Shown: positions 36,089-48,083 of the stretch, in pieces
Layout: every line of letters begins with the position of its first letter
Position numbering within the stretch: the stretch's first letter is position 1
Assembly (NCBI GenBank): GCA_034096865.1
Contig: JAWQFJ010016803.1
Coordinates: forward strand, 1-62,180
From: Theodoxus fluviatilis
Taxonomy: Eukaryota > Mollusca > Gastropoda > Cycloneritida > Neritidae
Direction of reading: 5' to 3'
DNA length: 62,180 bases
Position numbers and translations under genes: made by a program
The notes under the pieces: model-generated
What the model was told of the DNA's origin: nothing
The model's input: only the letters and a program-made list of their open reading frames with translations
Databases searched by the model: none

Positions 36089-36135
36089 CCGCAAGTGACT
36101 GCAGATCAAGCGCCCAAACCACTCGGCGACAGAGG

Positions 36136-38582
36136 TAGGAATCGATATCGTGAGTAGCACCATGTATTTACATTGACTTTAAATTGGCACTAAAATTATT
36201 GATAAATAACTGAAAAGCTTCTCAGAGGAGCATCGGTGCCTTTTGACAAGCAGATAGTAATGTTGTGAACCTCACATTCAAAGATGAACGACATACTTAG
36301 GAATTTAACATGAACATATCGATAATTACACATAAAAGGTTACTTGTTTCAATACTGTCTTTCTGTGAGACTGCATGAGGATCTCAAGAGATGTATCACA
36401 ACCGTAAGATGATATACCCGAAAGAAAACAATACGGGATAGTTTGTGCACTGATGTTTTGCTAATATCCTACCACTTTCGATCAGCAGCTACTTTGTTAG
36501 AGTACCCGTATCAAATTGATATGCGACAGGCTTTACTTCATTAGACATGTACTTCATTATTGTGTCTCACGAGCTTAATAGTCCCTCAGCATTCATTGCG
36601 CCTCACTCTACCTTGGGTCCACCGGAAGTAGGGAGCAAGGGAAAGGGGAATGAGCGTGTGGCGCATGACCGGAAATGGGTTGATGGGGGGGAGGGGGAGG
36701 GGGAGGGGGGGTCCGCCAGTGGTTCCTTACGGCTCCAAGGGGGAAACTCCTTGCTGTGCACGCTGTATACAGGGAGGAACCATTATCCCTGTAGACCAGG
36801 GGTAGTCTTTACGCGTAATTAGCTCCATAATGGCCTTCGCAGCTGCTGCCTTCCTCTCACACTCAGTCCTGCTAACACGACGCGCGTGCGCGCTTCCTGT
36901 GCTCCATTCTTGAAGATGGGACTTTGCAGGCCAAGGCTCTTGGGTGATATACGCCGCTGAGCTTAAGTGAAGATTTGTCAGATGTGAGAAGTGTAGATAA
37001 GGCCAGGTTAACTCTGAGAAAATGCACCCACCGTAAATAAACAACTGTCAATTCAACGACAATGACAGTGAAAACCCTCTGAGAGAAAATGGAGAAGGTA
37101 CACTTCTTGAGACTTGCTCAATTAAAAAAGCACATCCATTCTCCGTGCATCACTGCGCAATGAATCATTAGACACAACCTCATTCATGCGCTGTACCTCA
37201 TGACCCGAGGCCAGCACGCACAACTTGCGTCCATCTTCCAAAGTAGCATGAACTATTTCTTCGTAGCAAGAAGAGGGAGGAGGAAAGCGCGGCACCTGGG
37301 GTAGTTTTCAGTGGCGAGACAAAATAATTCACTGCGAGGCACTGGGGCGAAGATGCCTGGCATGCAGGGCAGAGGCGGAAACGGCACACGCAGCAAAGAA
37401 ACAGCTTCCTCTAGGCAGAAACCTGGCAGTCGGGCCTGAGTGAAAGCTCTTCACAGTTCCTGGCGTAGACAGCCTCGCTGCAGGGCGCACTCGTAAATCC
37501 CAGTCCAAGACTCCAGTCGGAGCGGTTACTGACGTGCTGAAGCAGTGGAAATGAATGGAGCGCAATGGCGGTCTCGCATGAGGAACTAATGGTCGCAGTG
37601 TTTCCCCTGTAATAGGTGATGATATGATAGAAGTTTCCTGTTGGGTCCCCCCCCCCACCCCCTTATCTAAATGCAATGCAGTCATTTTATTGAGCATATG
37701 CACTTTGCCATATAGGCGCATATACTGTTTTTAACTTTTGTTGCACACATAGATCTTCATCTGTCGTAATTATAAATTGATAAGTTCGTAGCGGTGATGA
37801 TAATTGATGCGGAATAGTCTTGCATAACTCGAGGGATTTTTCCATTTGTCAGACATACATGTATTTTGTATGGCTGCATATGAGTGAAGAGTCTCTTATA
37901 GTTGTGCGAAAAACTATTTTCAGAAACGTACTGAGGAAAGGGTGTTTGAGCGAACTGGGACATGTCCATACCTGTCCTAGCTCCATGCTACAAAACAAAC
38001 ATGCAGAGCATTATGATTTCATTCCTCATTTATTGGTCCATATGCACAGAGACGGACAGGGGCAATTTCACGATTTTTTTTCTTTCACACCTTCAGCTCT
38101 TTGTGTTCCGGGGGACATGCCAGTTCCTTGTCTATGACTCATAGTTCACTGCAATGCAATGCCGGGGCAGATGCAATCTGACATTTCTGCTTGCTTTCCT
38201 GCCCTCTCTCCTGCCCAGTCTCTGCTGACTCCTGTGCCCCATGGTTTTCTCCAGAGCGGACGCTGCTGCAGGCTGCACGTGCGGAAGCCTTAGTCGAGTT
38301 TTTGGCTTCCTCTTTGTTATGGCTGGGGGAATCCCCCTCCTTAGACTGCCGATTTGGAGCCACGTGGAAGCAATCTTCTGCTGTGGAAAAGCGCAGGTGC
38401 AGTCTTCTGCAAGAATCCTTCATCTGATCCCAAGAACGTTTCTTGAAGGCGCTGTGAGAGAATCACTGCGATACAGGGATTTCCACTTCTGCGGTCTCAA
38501 ATGGCCAGATATAAGTACGTTACAGGTGAAAATGTGGAACAGGTTCTGGGAGATATCAGGTGCCGGTAGGCCCGTTGATAAT
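36136..38582. other. no gene seen
   Basis: About 2.4 kb of mixed sequence. Frames at 36727-37044, 37329-37721, 37820-38137 and 38139-38657 have no recognised domains. 36684-36711 is a G-run cluster with quadruplex potential. Confidence 0.5.
36684..36711 (+). repeat. G-rich tract, GGGGGA units
   Basis: Four or more runs of five to seven G in 28 bp, enough to allow an intramolecular G-quadruplex. Confidence 0.8.
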
Positions 38583-38918
38583 CAGGGCCGGACCCAGGGG
38601 GGGGTTCCAGGGGTTCCGGAACCCCCCCCCCTAGAAAAAGCATGTACCTTGGTTTGAGTTTTTTTTTTTAAATATTTTTTGTGTGTGTCTCCAAAAACAA
38701 TGCTGCTCTTACCCCTCAAAACAAGGCCCAGAATGCACCAGATTGCACAGATTTTAACCGTTTTTCACAAATTTTCCGGGGGGGCATGCCCCCGGACCCC
38801 CCTAGTTAGCGCGCCTGCTTCGCAGGCGCGCGCTCGTGGCTTCGCCACTTCGCCGATTTGTCCCCCACAAACCAAAAAGGAACCCCCCCCCCCCCACAAC
38901 TCATTTGGTCCGGCCCTG
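38583..38918. mobile_element. 336-bp hAT-like MITE
   Basis: Ends CAGGGCCGGACC and GGTCCGGCCCTG are perfect inverted repeats, flanked by ATAAT on both sides (38578-38582 and 38919-38923). The interior has GGTTCCGGAACC and GGGGGCATGCCCCC palindromes plus two further hairpins (GCGCCTGCTTCGCAGGCGC and GTGGCTTCGCCAC), a layout I associate with hAT MITEs of marine invertebrates. hAT duplications are normally 8 bp; here only 5 bp match, so the flank has decayed or the superfamily differs. Confidence 0.8.
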
Positions 38919-39148
38919 ATAATGATATGTAAGAGTGTAAAAAAACCTTCAGAACAGAATATTTTAAAAAGGAAAGAAAACATATTTTTCGTGGACATTG
39001 TAGTTTTTTCTTAAGAACCCGCATCTTACAAATTTTCTCTGTTTAAAGAAACTAAAGACTAGGCAGTAATTCCGTTCTACTGGGTATGGTGGAAGGTGAC
39101 AAGAGAACGAGAACAGGCATCGTTTCGGGTGTAAGGCCTTTCATCAAT

Positions 39149-39150
<2 letters not shown>

Positions 39151-39182
<32 letters not shown>

Positions 39183-39220
39183 TACCCCCTCCACTCCTCT
39201 TCCTCCTTCACACACACACG

Positions 39221-39264
<44 letters not shown>

Positions 39265-39276
39265 CACACTCACACA

Positions 39277-39313
<37 letters not shown>

Positions 39314-39343
39314 CCACACACACACACACACACTCCCACACAC

Positions 39344-39383
<40 letters not shown>

Positions 39384-39387
39384 ACAC

Positions 39388-39481
<94 letters not shown>

Positions 39482-39498
39482 ACACACACACACACTCC
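39151..39498. repeat. CT and long CA microsatellites
   Basis: (CT)n at 39151-39180, then (CA)n with CT, CG and TC interruptions from 39210 to 39498. Confidence 0.97.
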
Positions 39499-40219
39499 CA
39501 AAGCTGCCCCATCCCACATGCTTCCCAGCTCAACAGCGGAGTCCAGACAGACAGTCTGCAGCACGCTCTGTCTCCAGGCACTCTCAGACCTGGACGCTCT
39601 GGTGCCAAGGAGGCAACAGCGTGCTGCAGACCGGCGTGGCTGCCATTTCCACAGACCTGGAGATCCTGCCCTCAGTCTGCCTCTCTCTCGGTCTGCATGT
39701 GCACACCTCGCAGCTGGCAGCATTCCTTGGCATTCCACACAGTCTTCCGTTGTGCCTGCTGGGAGCCTGGGAAATCCCCTCACTTCTGTTATGGCAGAAC
39801 TCAAAACTCGAGCAGAGCACATGTTGCACTCTCGCTCTGTGTTACACGAGAGTGTGGAAGGGGAAGACCCACCGTGTACATGTGGAAGACAGCGAGAACT
39901 GTCTTGGTGTCTGCTTGAGAAGAGCTGGGTCAAGAATGGCGAGAGCGAGAGGAATTCTAGCCTTGATCGCTTCATTTCTCCCGATGTGAGATAGCAGATG
40001 GCGGGAAAAAATGGCTCTCATAATTTTGCTCAGCTTGCTAGGTGTGCTCTTTACGTAATATTATAACCAGGAATTTCCGTCAGCGAAATTGTTATCTTTG
40101 ACGCTCTCAATACAGACTGACATTGCTTTTTAGGTGTTGCTGTTTTTGAGTTTGGAATAATGGTGAGGCTGTAAATTATACAATATCTAAGAAATGTATT
40201 AGACTCTGTTGTTATCTTA
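39499..40219. other. no recognised gene, GC-rich segment
   Basis: 39500-39990 is GC-rich with frames open on both strands (e.g. 39621-39989 on +), but I find no family. An exon here is possible but unsupported. Confidence 0.4.

Positions 40220-40268
<49 letters not shown>
40220..40268. repeat. CA microsatellite
   Basis: About 48 bp of uninterrupted CA. Confidence 0.97.
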
Positions 40269-40271
<3 letters not shown>

Positions 40272-41711
40272 TGGGCACCTATGCGAGACAGTTGGAGCTC
40301 CAAGCTGGAAAAAACTCTCCCCTTGAGATCAGAGATCCATCTCTCTGCTTCCATCAGCAACGCCTCGGTCACGAAGACACGTAGGCTGTGTTGCACTGGC
40401 GTACTTGCAGCCTTTACTGCCAGCAGACAGGGACGAGATAACCCACGACTGATCCCATCAGAAGCCCCGCACTTCCCTCCTTGCCTGCCTCCATGCCATT
40501 CCCAAAAACAGCACAATCGCCGAGGGGCACGCTGATCAGGAGGGCTTGTTTTTTCTGCAGACTTTGGCAGCAGGTCCGGGAGTTCCTAAGAGGCAATTCC
40601 CGAGCCCGCATCTCATCTGCAGTACCAGGTATTTCACTTTCCCGGAGTCAATGGCCCCTTGGAGAGACTAACTTGTTTCCAGGTAAGACGTACAGGAGAA
40701 AATTGGCTGAGTTGCCGAACCTTTAAGAGCAGAGAGGTGAGCGTCATGGTTCAGATCTGACTTTGAAGCTGCTTACATTTTGTTCAGAAATGATATGAGA
40801 AAGGGTAGGGGATATAGTTTAATCTACTTTTGTTCATTGTTAAGGTCCTCCTCCTTTTTATGATCCTCTGAGACGATCATGAAACATTCTTAAACACCAT
40901 GTATCTCGTTGTTTCATTCAATAGTTTTTACTGTATTTTAAAAAGTATTGGAAAACTGTCAATGTTTCAAATACTGCTCACTTCGTAGACATACTGCTAT
41001 TCATTTTCACGGTCATAGAGACTGGACTTTTTCACATTTCATCCAACTTGTGTTGAAAGAACACGTTCGAATCAAGATAGTCTTAAGTTTCCTTTGTCAC
41101 TTAATTGATACCACTATTCAATTTTGCCGTCACTTAGCTGATTTTTCAGAAGTGAATTCTATCAGTAAAGTTCATGACCTCATCTCCATGTTCACAAAAT
41201 GTATAGGCCTAACACGGGCACATCAGCAACCCTCTCGTCTGAACCTCACACTTAAGAAAACAAAAAACGAGACCTTTGTTAGCGCAGCTTCCGGAAGTGG
41301 ACACATAGGAATTTCACCACCTGTTTTCTTGGCTATCATCACAAGACCTTCAAACAACTCTTACCCCTGAGGAACTAGCACCCCGATTCCAAAAGCCAGG
41401 AGATACGTTATCAATGCCAGCAAAATAAGCACTGCTCGTCAAGGCACCGATAGATGTAGCGGTCCGGGCCCCGAATGCTCCCAAGTTATCGGGCTGCAGT
41501 CAAGGCATGGATCTCCCAGCAGCTGTCACGAAAATGAATTAGGTTCTCTACTCATCTCTGATGCCGCCCAAACGCTCGATCTGGTCTTCCCCCTGACTGC
41601 AGTGAAAACAAACTAGGAGTTTCAGTGTCCTTAGCAAAGCGAGCCCCAAGTGAGCCTGTAGTTATTCTAGTCCGTCTGCATGTACCGCCACGTGCCTTTG
41701 GGTTGATATGA
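40269..41711. other. no recognised gene apart from one exon-like segment
   Basis: GC-rich to about 40720, then AT-rich. A 140-residue + frame (40948-41370) has no domain. Confidence 0.45.
40561..40682 (+). CDS. candidate internal exon, unidentified
   Basis: Preceded by a strong acceptor (TTGTTTTTTCTGCAG ending at 40560) and followed by a strong donor (TTTCCAG, then GTAAGA). The 122 bp between are open in one frame with phase 1 nt + 40 codons + 1 nt, giving text such as LWQQVREFLRGNSRARISSA. No family is recognised. Acceptor, donor and frame agree, but no neighbouring exon was found. Confidence 0.35.
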
Positions 41712-41779
<68 letters not shown>

Positions 41780-41856
41780 AGGGGGGAGACACAGAGGGAG
41801 AGAGAGAGAGAGAGAGAGGGGGGGGGAGGACACACACACACACACGGAGAGAGAGA
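41712..41856. repeat. GA, G-run and CA microsatellites
   Basis: (GA)n with GGGA and G runs, then (CA)n at about 41830-41845 and GA again. Confidence 0.95.
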
Positions 41857-41948
41857 ACGAACGAACGAACGAACTTTATTTTACAAGGGTAGTGAATTAG
41901 GCAGTAGTGCCTTTCTTACATTCAGCCCTTGAGGCAAAAATTCAAATG

Positions 41949-41952
<4 letters not shown>
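41857..41952 (-). mobile_element. 3' terminus of a CR1/L2-like element
   Basis: The minus strand reads GGCTGAATGTAAGAAAGGCA, CTACCCTTGTAAAATAAAG, then (GTTC)n, then CT repeats. AATAAAG followed by a four-base tail is a LINE 3' end. It is probably the terminus of the RT fragment at 42558-43466, separated from it by GA expansions in the 3' UTR, or else an independent stub. Confidence 0.55.
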
Positions 41953-42027
<75 letters not shown>

Positions 42028-42160
42028 TAGCTGGGGAAAGGGGGAGGAAGGGAAGAAGGTGGGGGGGTAGCTGGGGAAAGGGGGAGGAAGGGAAGAAGGT
42101 TGGTGGGTTGGATAGAGAGGGTTGGGGAGAGGGTGGGGGAGAGGGAGGGAGGGAGGGAGG

Positions 42161-42200
<40 letters not shown>
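41953..42200. repeat. GA microsatellites with a duplicated 40-bp purine segment
   Basis: (GA)n at 41953-42020. Two copies of a purine-rich segment containing GTAGCTGGGGAAAGGGGG follow at 42021-42060 and 42061-42100. Then G/A-rich text and (GA)n to 42200. Confidence 0.93.
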
Positions 42201-42204
<4 letters not shown>

Positions 42205-42557
42205 TCATTATAATTATCGCAAGAATTATACATGTACAATTTCTTAAACATACTAAAAATGGGTAGATAGTGTACCAGAGAAGCAAATTTTAAATATGGA
42301 ACTTGAATCAACTACAATGACATATGCATAAAAAACAATTTTCTAAACATCCAAATGTTAAAAACAAATAACATACAAGTAGGTCCTAGCCTCTTGGTGT
42401 ACACTCCCTCCCCTACTCCCCCACCCCAATCAACCGGAACCCCTCGATAGTTCAGCAGGGGAGGCCTGAAGTAAGCATATATGTGAGAAATGGACAACAT
42501 ACACAAATACACACTTAGCCGTTCCACTGTCTAGACGCCAGATGAAAGCGTGGAAAA
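42201..42557 (-). other. probable 3' UTR of the truncated LINE
   Basis: Non-coding sequence between the RT stop and the GA tracts. Assigned by position only. Confidence 0.35.
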
Positions 42558-43464
42558 CTATGTCATAGGATGATGCCTGAGAATAATGCGAATTTTGTCT
42601 TTGAACATAGGCAAAGATTTGATACATTTTATGTCATCAGGCAGTGTATTCCACAGAGCAGCCCCAGAGTAAGATAGGCTCGATTTGAACAAATCGATGC
42701 GAGGCTGAGGCAGGAGAAGTTTGTCACGTCCTCTGATTGATGACTGCTCAAATAGTTTGGTTAAATATTCTGGTGTTCGGCCATCTTTTACCTTTTTCAC
42801 AAGCACACACTTATTGAGCTGCAGATGCTTATGGAGAGGCAAAATGTCAAGCATTTCCATTTTCTTTTCAGTGCTGAGAGATTTATTTGGGACCATAAGC
42901 TTAGAAGCTCTTCTGTAAAGTGAATTAACTCTCTTCAAATTAGCTTCACTACAGTTATCCCACAATGTTGATGCGTAATTGATGTGTGATATGATGTGGG
43001 CACTGAAAAAGATTTTGCAGGTTTCCGTGTCTACAAAGTGCCTCAGCTTTGACAGTAGAAAGAGATTGCTTGAAATCTTTTTGCACATTAGATTTATGTG
43101 TGAATTCCAGTCTAACTGTTCGTCAATCATCACCCCAAGCACTTTGTGTTCTTTCACCTTTTCTATCGGCTCTGCATCAAGTGAGAGTGGGAGTGACAAA
43201 GGATGTAGTTGATGTTTTTGCCTTGTGGTTATCACCATATACTTGGTTTTGGACGGGTTGAGGACCATATGATTTGAAAGACACCAGCAACATATTTCAT
43301 CAAGACTCTTTTGGAGTTTATCTGCCACAGTTTCGATTGAGCTGTCCGCGGTAGACAGCGTTGTATCATCTGCAAACATGTTACATGAGACCTTTCTATC
43401 TGTGATATGCAAGGGTAGGTCATTTATGAATAAGCAGAATAAAAGGGGGCCTAGTACAGATCCC

Positions 43465-43466
<2 letters not shown>
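42558..43466 (-). pseudogene. 5'-truncated CR1/L2-like LINE reverse transcriptase
   Basis: Starts abruptly inside the RT at QGSVLGPLLFCLFINDLP. Then MFADDTTL (catalytic FADD near 43361-43380), MVLNPSKTKYMVI, HKVLGVMIDEQLDWNSHI, a thumb-like region and a C-terminal FKSSLSYSGAALWNTLP that is typical of CR1/L2-like ORF2 tails. The first half of the RT and the endonuclease are missing. The frame from the break to the stop at 42558 is intact. Upstream is an in-phase (CT)n on the coding strand that adds a run of SL residues, which is not part of the original protein. Confidence 0.9.
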
Positions 43467-43510
<44 letters not shown>

Positions 43511-43540
43511 CGAGAGAGAGAAAGAGAAAGAGAGGGGTTG
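43467..43540. repeat. GA microsatellite at the LINE truncation point
   Basis: (GA)n begins within a few bases of the RT break. On the LINE strand this reads (CT)n CACAG|GG, which also looks like a splice acceptor. Confidence 0.95.
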
Positions 43541-45408
43541 TTATTGAGAGCTCGACATTGTAAACTTCCCAATATGTACAAGTGTAATTCTGAGTTCTTC
43601 GATTACGTCCTGCTTGATGACTGTGCAAGAAAATAAAGGTTCAACAGGTCATCAGACGGGGTCTACCAGTCATCTACATAATACCACAGTTTTCTCTGCA
43701 CAGTTGTGTAAGATAAAGAAAGGAGAGTGTGGAGCCTAAGTTGTAACTGTAAGGGAGAAACTTGAGAAGCCCGGTATCAGGAAGGCTCTCTGTTGCGCTT
43801 GAACCGGCAAGTAGGCCATCGCACTGAGGGACTATATAGAGAGGAAGTAAAGATAATTTTTGTATGCAGAGATAACTTCAATATAGCGATAACAAAACTT
43901 TCGAATAGACATGAAAGGAAGGAAGGAAGAAAGAACGAAATAAATTACAAAAGAAAGAGAGTGGGGAAAAGGAAAGAAACCTTACGGATATTGCAGAAAT
44001 CACGTTTCTCAAGTTATAAATTGGTGTGTTGCATTAGGTACATTTAGTGTCTTGATTACTGAATCTAAATGAGAAATGTATTTGATTCGAATTCGACATC
44101 AATTAGAAATGTTTAACTTTTCATGTGTCATCCATGTCATTTGTCCATCTAATTTCTGTGTAAACATTTCACTAGAATTAAGTAGATGACCGTATATCCC
44201 CTACAACATGTAACTTCTCATTCCCAGAACAAACGTAAAGTTAAATGACAACAGCCAGTCCCCGATTCAGGGCCTAGAGAATAGCTATAAAAAAGGCTGC
44301 ACTTCTCCCCTAGCCAGCCTCTCATCACTCGTCTATATTTCTTGATCCAGCTTATCTACCTTTTGTTCCATTCTCTAAATAAAGTTCCAACAGACTGCAA
44401 TTTGGTGTTACGAAAATTGCCACGATTACGTCTCTTTAGAAAAAGTTTGTTTGCACTAAGGCTTATTCAGAGTTTTTTCCCCAAAAATTTTACAATATTT
44501 TGACTGATACTGAGGCAAAATTAACCCATGAGGTTTCTTGTGTACGTATCGTCATGAAGCGATGATGGGAAATATTTCTCTTTTCTGCTCTCTCTTTTTT
44601 CTTACGTGTTATTTACCTGCTGTTGAAGTGTGGCCGTGGCTGAGGAAGGTACATTCATGTAATTATTCAGCGTTAGAGAAGTACCTTCGCTTTTTGTTTG
44701 CTTTCTTCGAGATGCCCAAGATCCTGTCTCAATTTTGCAGCAGGCATTTCACGCTTCATATCGTTAAGCTGGAGCAGATCTAAGGAAAGGCCTTTTGTTT
44801 GCAAGTTTTGGAGTGTGTTTCATTTTTATGACTTTACAAAATGTATTGTCTTAACCCTGTAAAATGAAAATAGAAAAGAGAGGCGCGGGAATGAGGGGAT
44901 GGGAAAAGTGAAAAAACGGAGGGAAGAAGGGAGGGAAGGAGAGATGTTTGAAAGAAGGTACCGCTGAAAGAAAAGCGTTTGCTTATGAATGTGTAATCTT
45001 CATGAAATAAAGAATAAAGCATGACGTTTTACCTACACTGCACTGCCACACAGACATTACAAGAGCTCTTGCTTAAGTGCCGAGGGCTCGATTTCAAAGT
45101 TCGTCTGTATCGAGGACGAGCAAAAACAGCATGCCATCCTGCCAGTAGGTCGGTGGAACATGTGGCCTGGATGTGAAGAGTTTCACCGCAAATGCAAAGC
45201 GTAGTTCTGAAACGTCGAGGGAACGTCAGAACTACGTGAAAACCTAGCAATGTTGCAATACTTGGGCAAACGCTTCATTACCATCAGAGCAAAGACAAAT
45301 AGACTCAAAAACTCAATATTTTGTAACATTGGTTGTGTGGTTTCTGAATGCCAGTCGAGCACGGCCCTATGACTGAACCACTTGTTGCATGATGGAACCA
45401 CTATTTAT
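43541..45408. other. no gene seen apart from a solo-LTR candidate
   Basis: AT-rich, with short domain-free frames. Confidence 0.5.
44209..44412 (+). mobile_element. candidate solo LTR
   Basis: Starts TGTAAC and ends GTTACG, close to a TGTAAC/GTTACA inverted pair. It contains TATAAAA at about 44287 and AATAAA at about 44376, spaced as promoter and polyadenylation signals of a short LTR. No target duplication matches at these borders, so this is weak. Confidence 0.3.
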
Positions 45409-45741
45409 GGTGGTGGTGGTGGGTGGTGGTGGTGGTGGTGGTGGTGGTGGTGGTGGTGGTGGTGGTGGTGGTGGTGGTGGTGGTGGTGGTGGTGGTGGTG
45501 GTGGTGGTGGTGGCGGCGGCGGCGGTGGTGGTGGTGGTGGTGGTGGTGGTGGTGGTGGTGGTGGTGGTGGTGGTGGTGGTGGTGGTGGTGGTGGTGGTGG
45601 TGGTGGTGGTGGTGGTGGTGGTGGTGGTGGTGGTGGTGGTGGTGGTGGTGGTGGTGGTGGATGAGATGGGGGGGGGGGGGGAGAATGGGGGAAAGGGAGA
45701 GAAGAGAGGGTGGGGGGGGGGGAGAAGAAAGAGAGAGAGAG

Positions 45742-45829
<88 letters not shown>
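45409..45829. repeat. GGT array followed by G-rich, GA, TA and TG tracts
   Basis: (GGT)n from 45409 to 45660 with a short (GGC)4-like block near 45512. Then G runs, (GA)n, (TA)n at 45746-45805 and (TG)n to 45829. The poly-Gly, -Val and -Trp frames are artefacts. The GGT tract has quadruplex potential. Confidence 0.97.
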
Positions 45830-47902
45830 CTTTCGTAGATGGTCAGCTATTGTGGGGATGGGGTCCGGATACATGAAATGCGTGAATACGCATGCGAGAA
45901 TGTTCTACAATTTCCTTTGTTATAATACTCGGACAATATTTCTGTCTCTCGTACAATAAATGATGTATAATTGTTTCTACTTTGTACATACAGAAATATT
46001 TTTAAAGCTGTGACATGTATCGAATGTATTTCTTATTGGGATGAGTAAATATATCAAATAATCAATCCGTCAATCCTTGTATTATCATGGCATACTTAAA
46101 CCGCATGTTTGCCGATACAACACTGAAAGATTTTACAACGAATCGAAAGACATAATATGTTACCAAAACCACTCCTCACTTAGCTTTTTACACCAAAAAA
46201 TAACTCATGCGATTCGGTTTTGTACACAAAAGTCTAAATAAGCCGCCAAAACTTGACTCTACTCTTCTGTTTAGCGCCCTCACAGAAAGGCAAACTGCAA
46301 CAAAGATCAAACCTTGAAAACAGCATGAGAGCAAAGTCAGCGAATTTGGGATAGTCTCACAGAGGTCGCTTTTTTCCCCGTGTCGAGAAAAGTGTTTTGC
46401 CAAGTCTTTGTGGCATGTTTGCCCACAAGCGTCAAGTAGAGTGCTATATAAAAAGAAAAAAAGCATTAAAGCGGAAACAGCCATCTCTGCTTCTGCTAAA
46501 TTCATGGTTTTGAACTCCTTAACTGCGGTCGAGGGTACCCCACACAGAGAGCGTGAACTCTTCTGCACCGCATTCAATATCGCCGTCTTGCTTGCGGCAT
46601 TTGCAACCTCAATGCACGACAGTTCAATACCATCCGTGACAAATTATATGGCTTGGCTGCGCTCGGTGTTTTTTGTTTGAGAAACAGCAGTGTCGAGAGA
46701 GTTTGCAAACTGGCGGCTGAACGACTGTCAGCTGGTGCGTGGGTCAAAGGGGACATTCATTCCTTGTGCACTAATGGAATTTAACAACAGACAGATTGAA
46801 CTGTAAAAATACGCCTTTTTGTTGGGTCAACATCACTTCCAAAATAGCCTTGAAACTTTCTGTCGCTTTTTTCTTCTTCCTCTAAAGATGTGTGCGTGTG
46901 TGTTTGCATTGTCACTTGCACCCGACGTTCGCATGAATCGGCAATGACATACACGTTTGTGCTTGCATAATTGGAGCCAAGTTCAGGGGACGTCACGGCG
47001 ACAGCGGTGGAAAAAAAAGCTGATGATTAACATTCACTGACACCAACGTTTAGACCTCTATGATAATTCCACTATAAAGATCCGTGTATTGATGAAGTCG
47101 CCCGGTGCCTTCCTGATTTGCGAAGGCAGTTACTAAGCCGAGGTTTATCTAAGAAAATGCTTACTTTCTCAAACCACTCCGGCAAATAACTTTGGTCAGG
47201 TATGCTCAATGTCCTATCATTTATCTTACAATTCAAAAGAAGTGTTGCCACGTGTCAAATCTTATTTAGACGTCACTTCCAGTAACAATGCAGGTCATTG
47301 TAACCACAGAAAACAGCTTGCTACATGATTCACGGAAACCATTTTTCATAACGGAATACGACACTTGTTTGGCTAGCAATCCATTGAAATATTTTCAATT
47401 AGCTATTTGTAAAGACTATTCCACAATCTGCATTGTTAATTAATCGAACCAGGGCAAGGTTTTCTTTCAAACAGAAGCGTGTACGTGGAGGGAGGTGTGG
47501 GGAGGACTGGGGAGGACGGGAGTTGGCGGAATGGCTTTGAGTGGGAGGAAAGCAAGGGAGCGTTGGGTGGAAGTTGTACCGGCCTCTCCTTTGCGCGACT
47601 GCCTCTCCCCACCTTAACTGTCAGTCCACATTATCCGTCACCACCTCAGTGCGATTACTGACGCCGCAAGGCCCTCCATGGCTGTGTCCCCCACGCCTGG
47701 CAAGGTTCCACTCCCTACCTTTGGTAAAGCTTGTTATTCTCTCGACAGTCTTGCCCTCCCAAGAGTGTTTACAACCCCGTCTTCCAATCCTTTTACTATA
47801 AATCCTTTCAATACTTCCATTATCCTTCATCCTCCTCCACACTGCCGTGCCAGCTGGTCATTGGAATGTCCAGCCTACTTTGACCTTTGCACTCTCGTTT
47901 CC
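45830..47902. other. no gene seen
   Basis: About 2 kb. Frames at 46188-46577 (-), 46408-46680 (+) and 47541-47965 (+) overlap others and lack domains. Confidence 0.5.
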
Positions 47903-48083
47903 TTCTGTAGGTTGGGGGTAAGAATAGCCCCACCGCGTCACCCTACGCAATACAGTGGTGAATAACTATGGAAATCGTGATCTACTTCCTCTTACACTAA
48001 CTAGTTCAAGTGATTTTCGTGATCAGTGGTCTTAATTAGCCTAGAAAGGCTGTTAGGCCGTGAACTCCGTTATTATTCCCTCC
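47903..48083 (+). mobile_element. SINE-like dispersed repeat, copy 5
   Basis: Starts CTGTAGGTTGGGGGTAAG and keeps AATAGCCCCACCGCGTC, GGTGAATAACTATGGAAATC, ACACTAACTAGTTCAAG, GATCAGTGGTCTTA and AGAAAGGCTGTTAGGCCGTG. It ends TATTCCCTCC without a long tail. No internal expansion. Confidence 0.65.

Larger units (their letters stand above)
34676..36135 (-). mobile_element. tRNA-derived SINE split by two inverted-repeat elements
   Basis: Three pieces read in order on the minus strand. The head at 36135-36089 has GCCGAGTGGTTTGGGCG, as in box A of Leu/Ser-type tRNAs. The middle is 35531-35511. The body at 34856 to about 34676 has GTTCAAAGC (box B-like), then CATCCTTGAGCAAGATGCTT and CCCAGGAGTTAATCCAGGTG, typical SINE body wording. 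The gaps are exactly the elements at 35532-36088 and 34857-35510. The 3' limit is uncertain. Confidence 0.6.

Noticed and set aside
36089..36133. Functional Leu/Ser-type tRNA gene on the minus strand
   Set aside because: Only the box A half is present; the sequence continues into a SINE body and is cut by insertions.
38139..38657. Overlapping frames on both strands as exons
   Set aside because: Opposing frames of similar length, no domain, and one runs into the hAT-like MITE.
39086..39994. 302-residue + frame
   Set aside because: Most of it is CT/CA repeat; the non-repeat end has no recognised family.
45382..45959. Glycine-, valine- and tryptophan-rich frames
   Set aside because: Translations of the GGT array in three phases.
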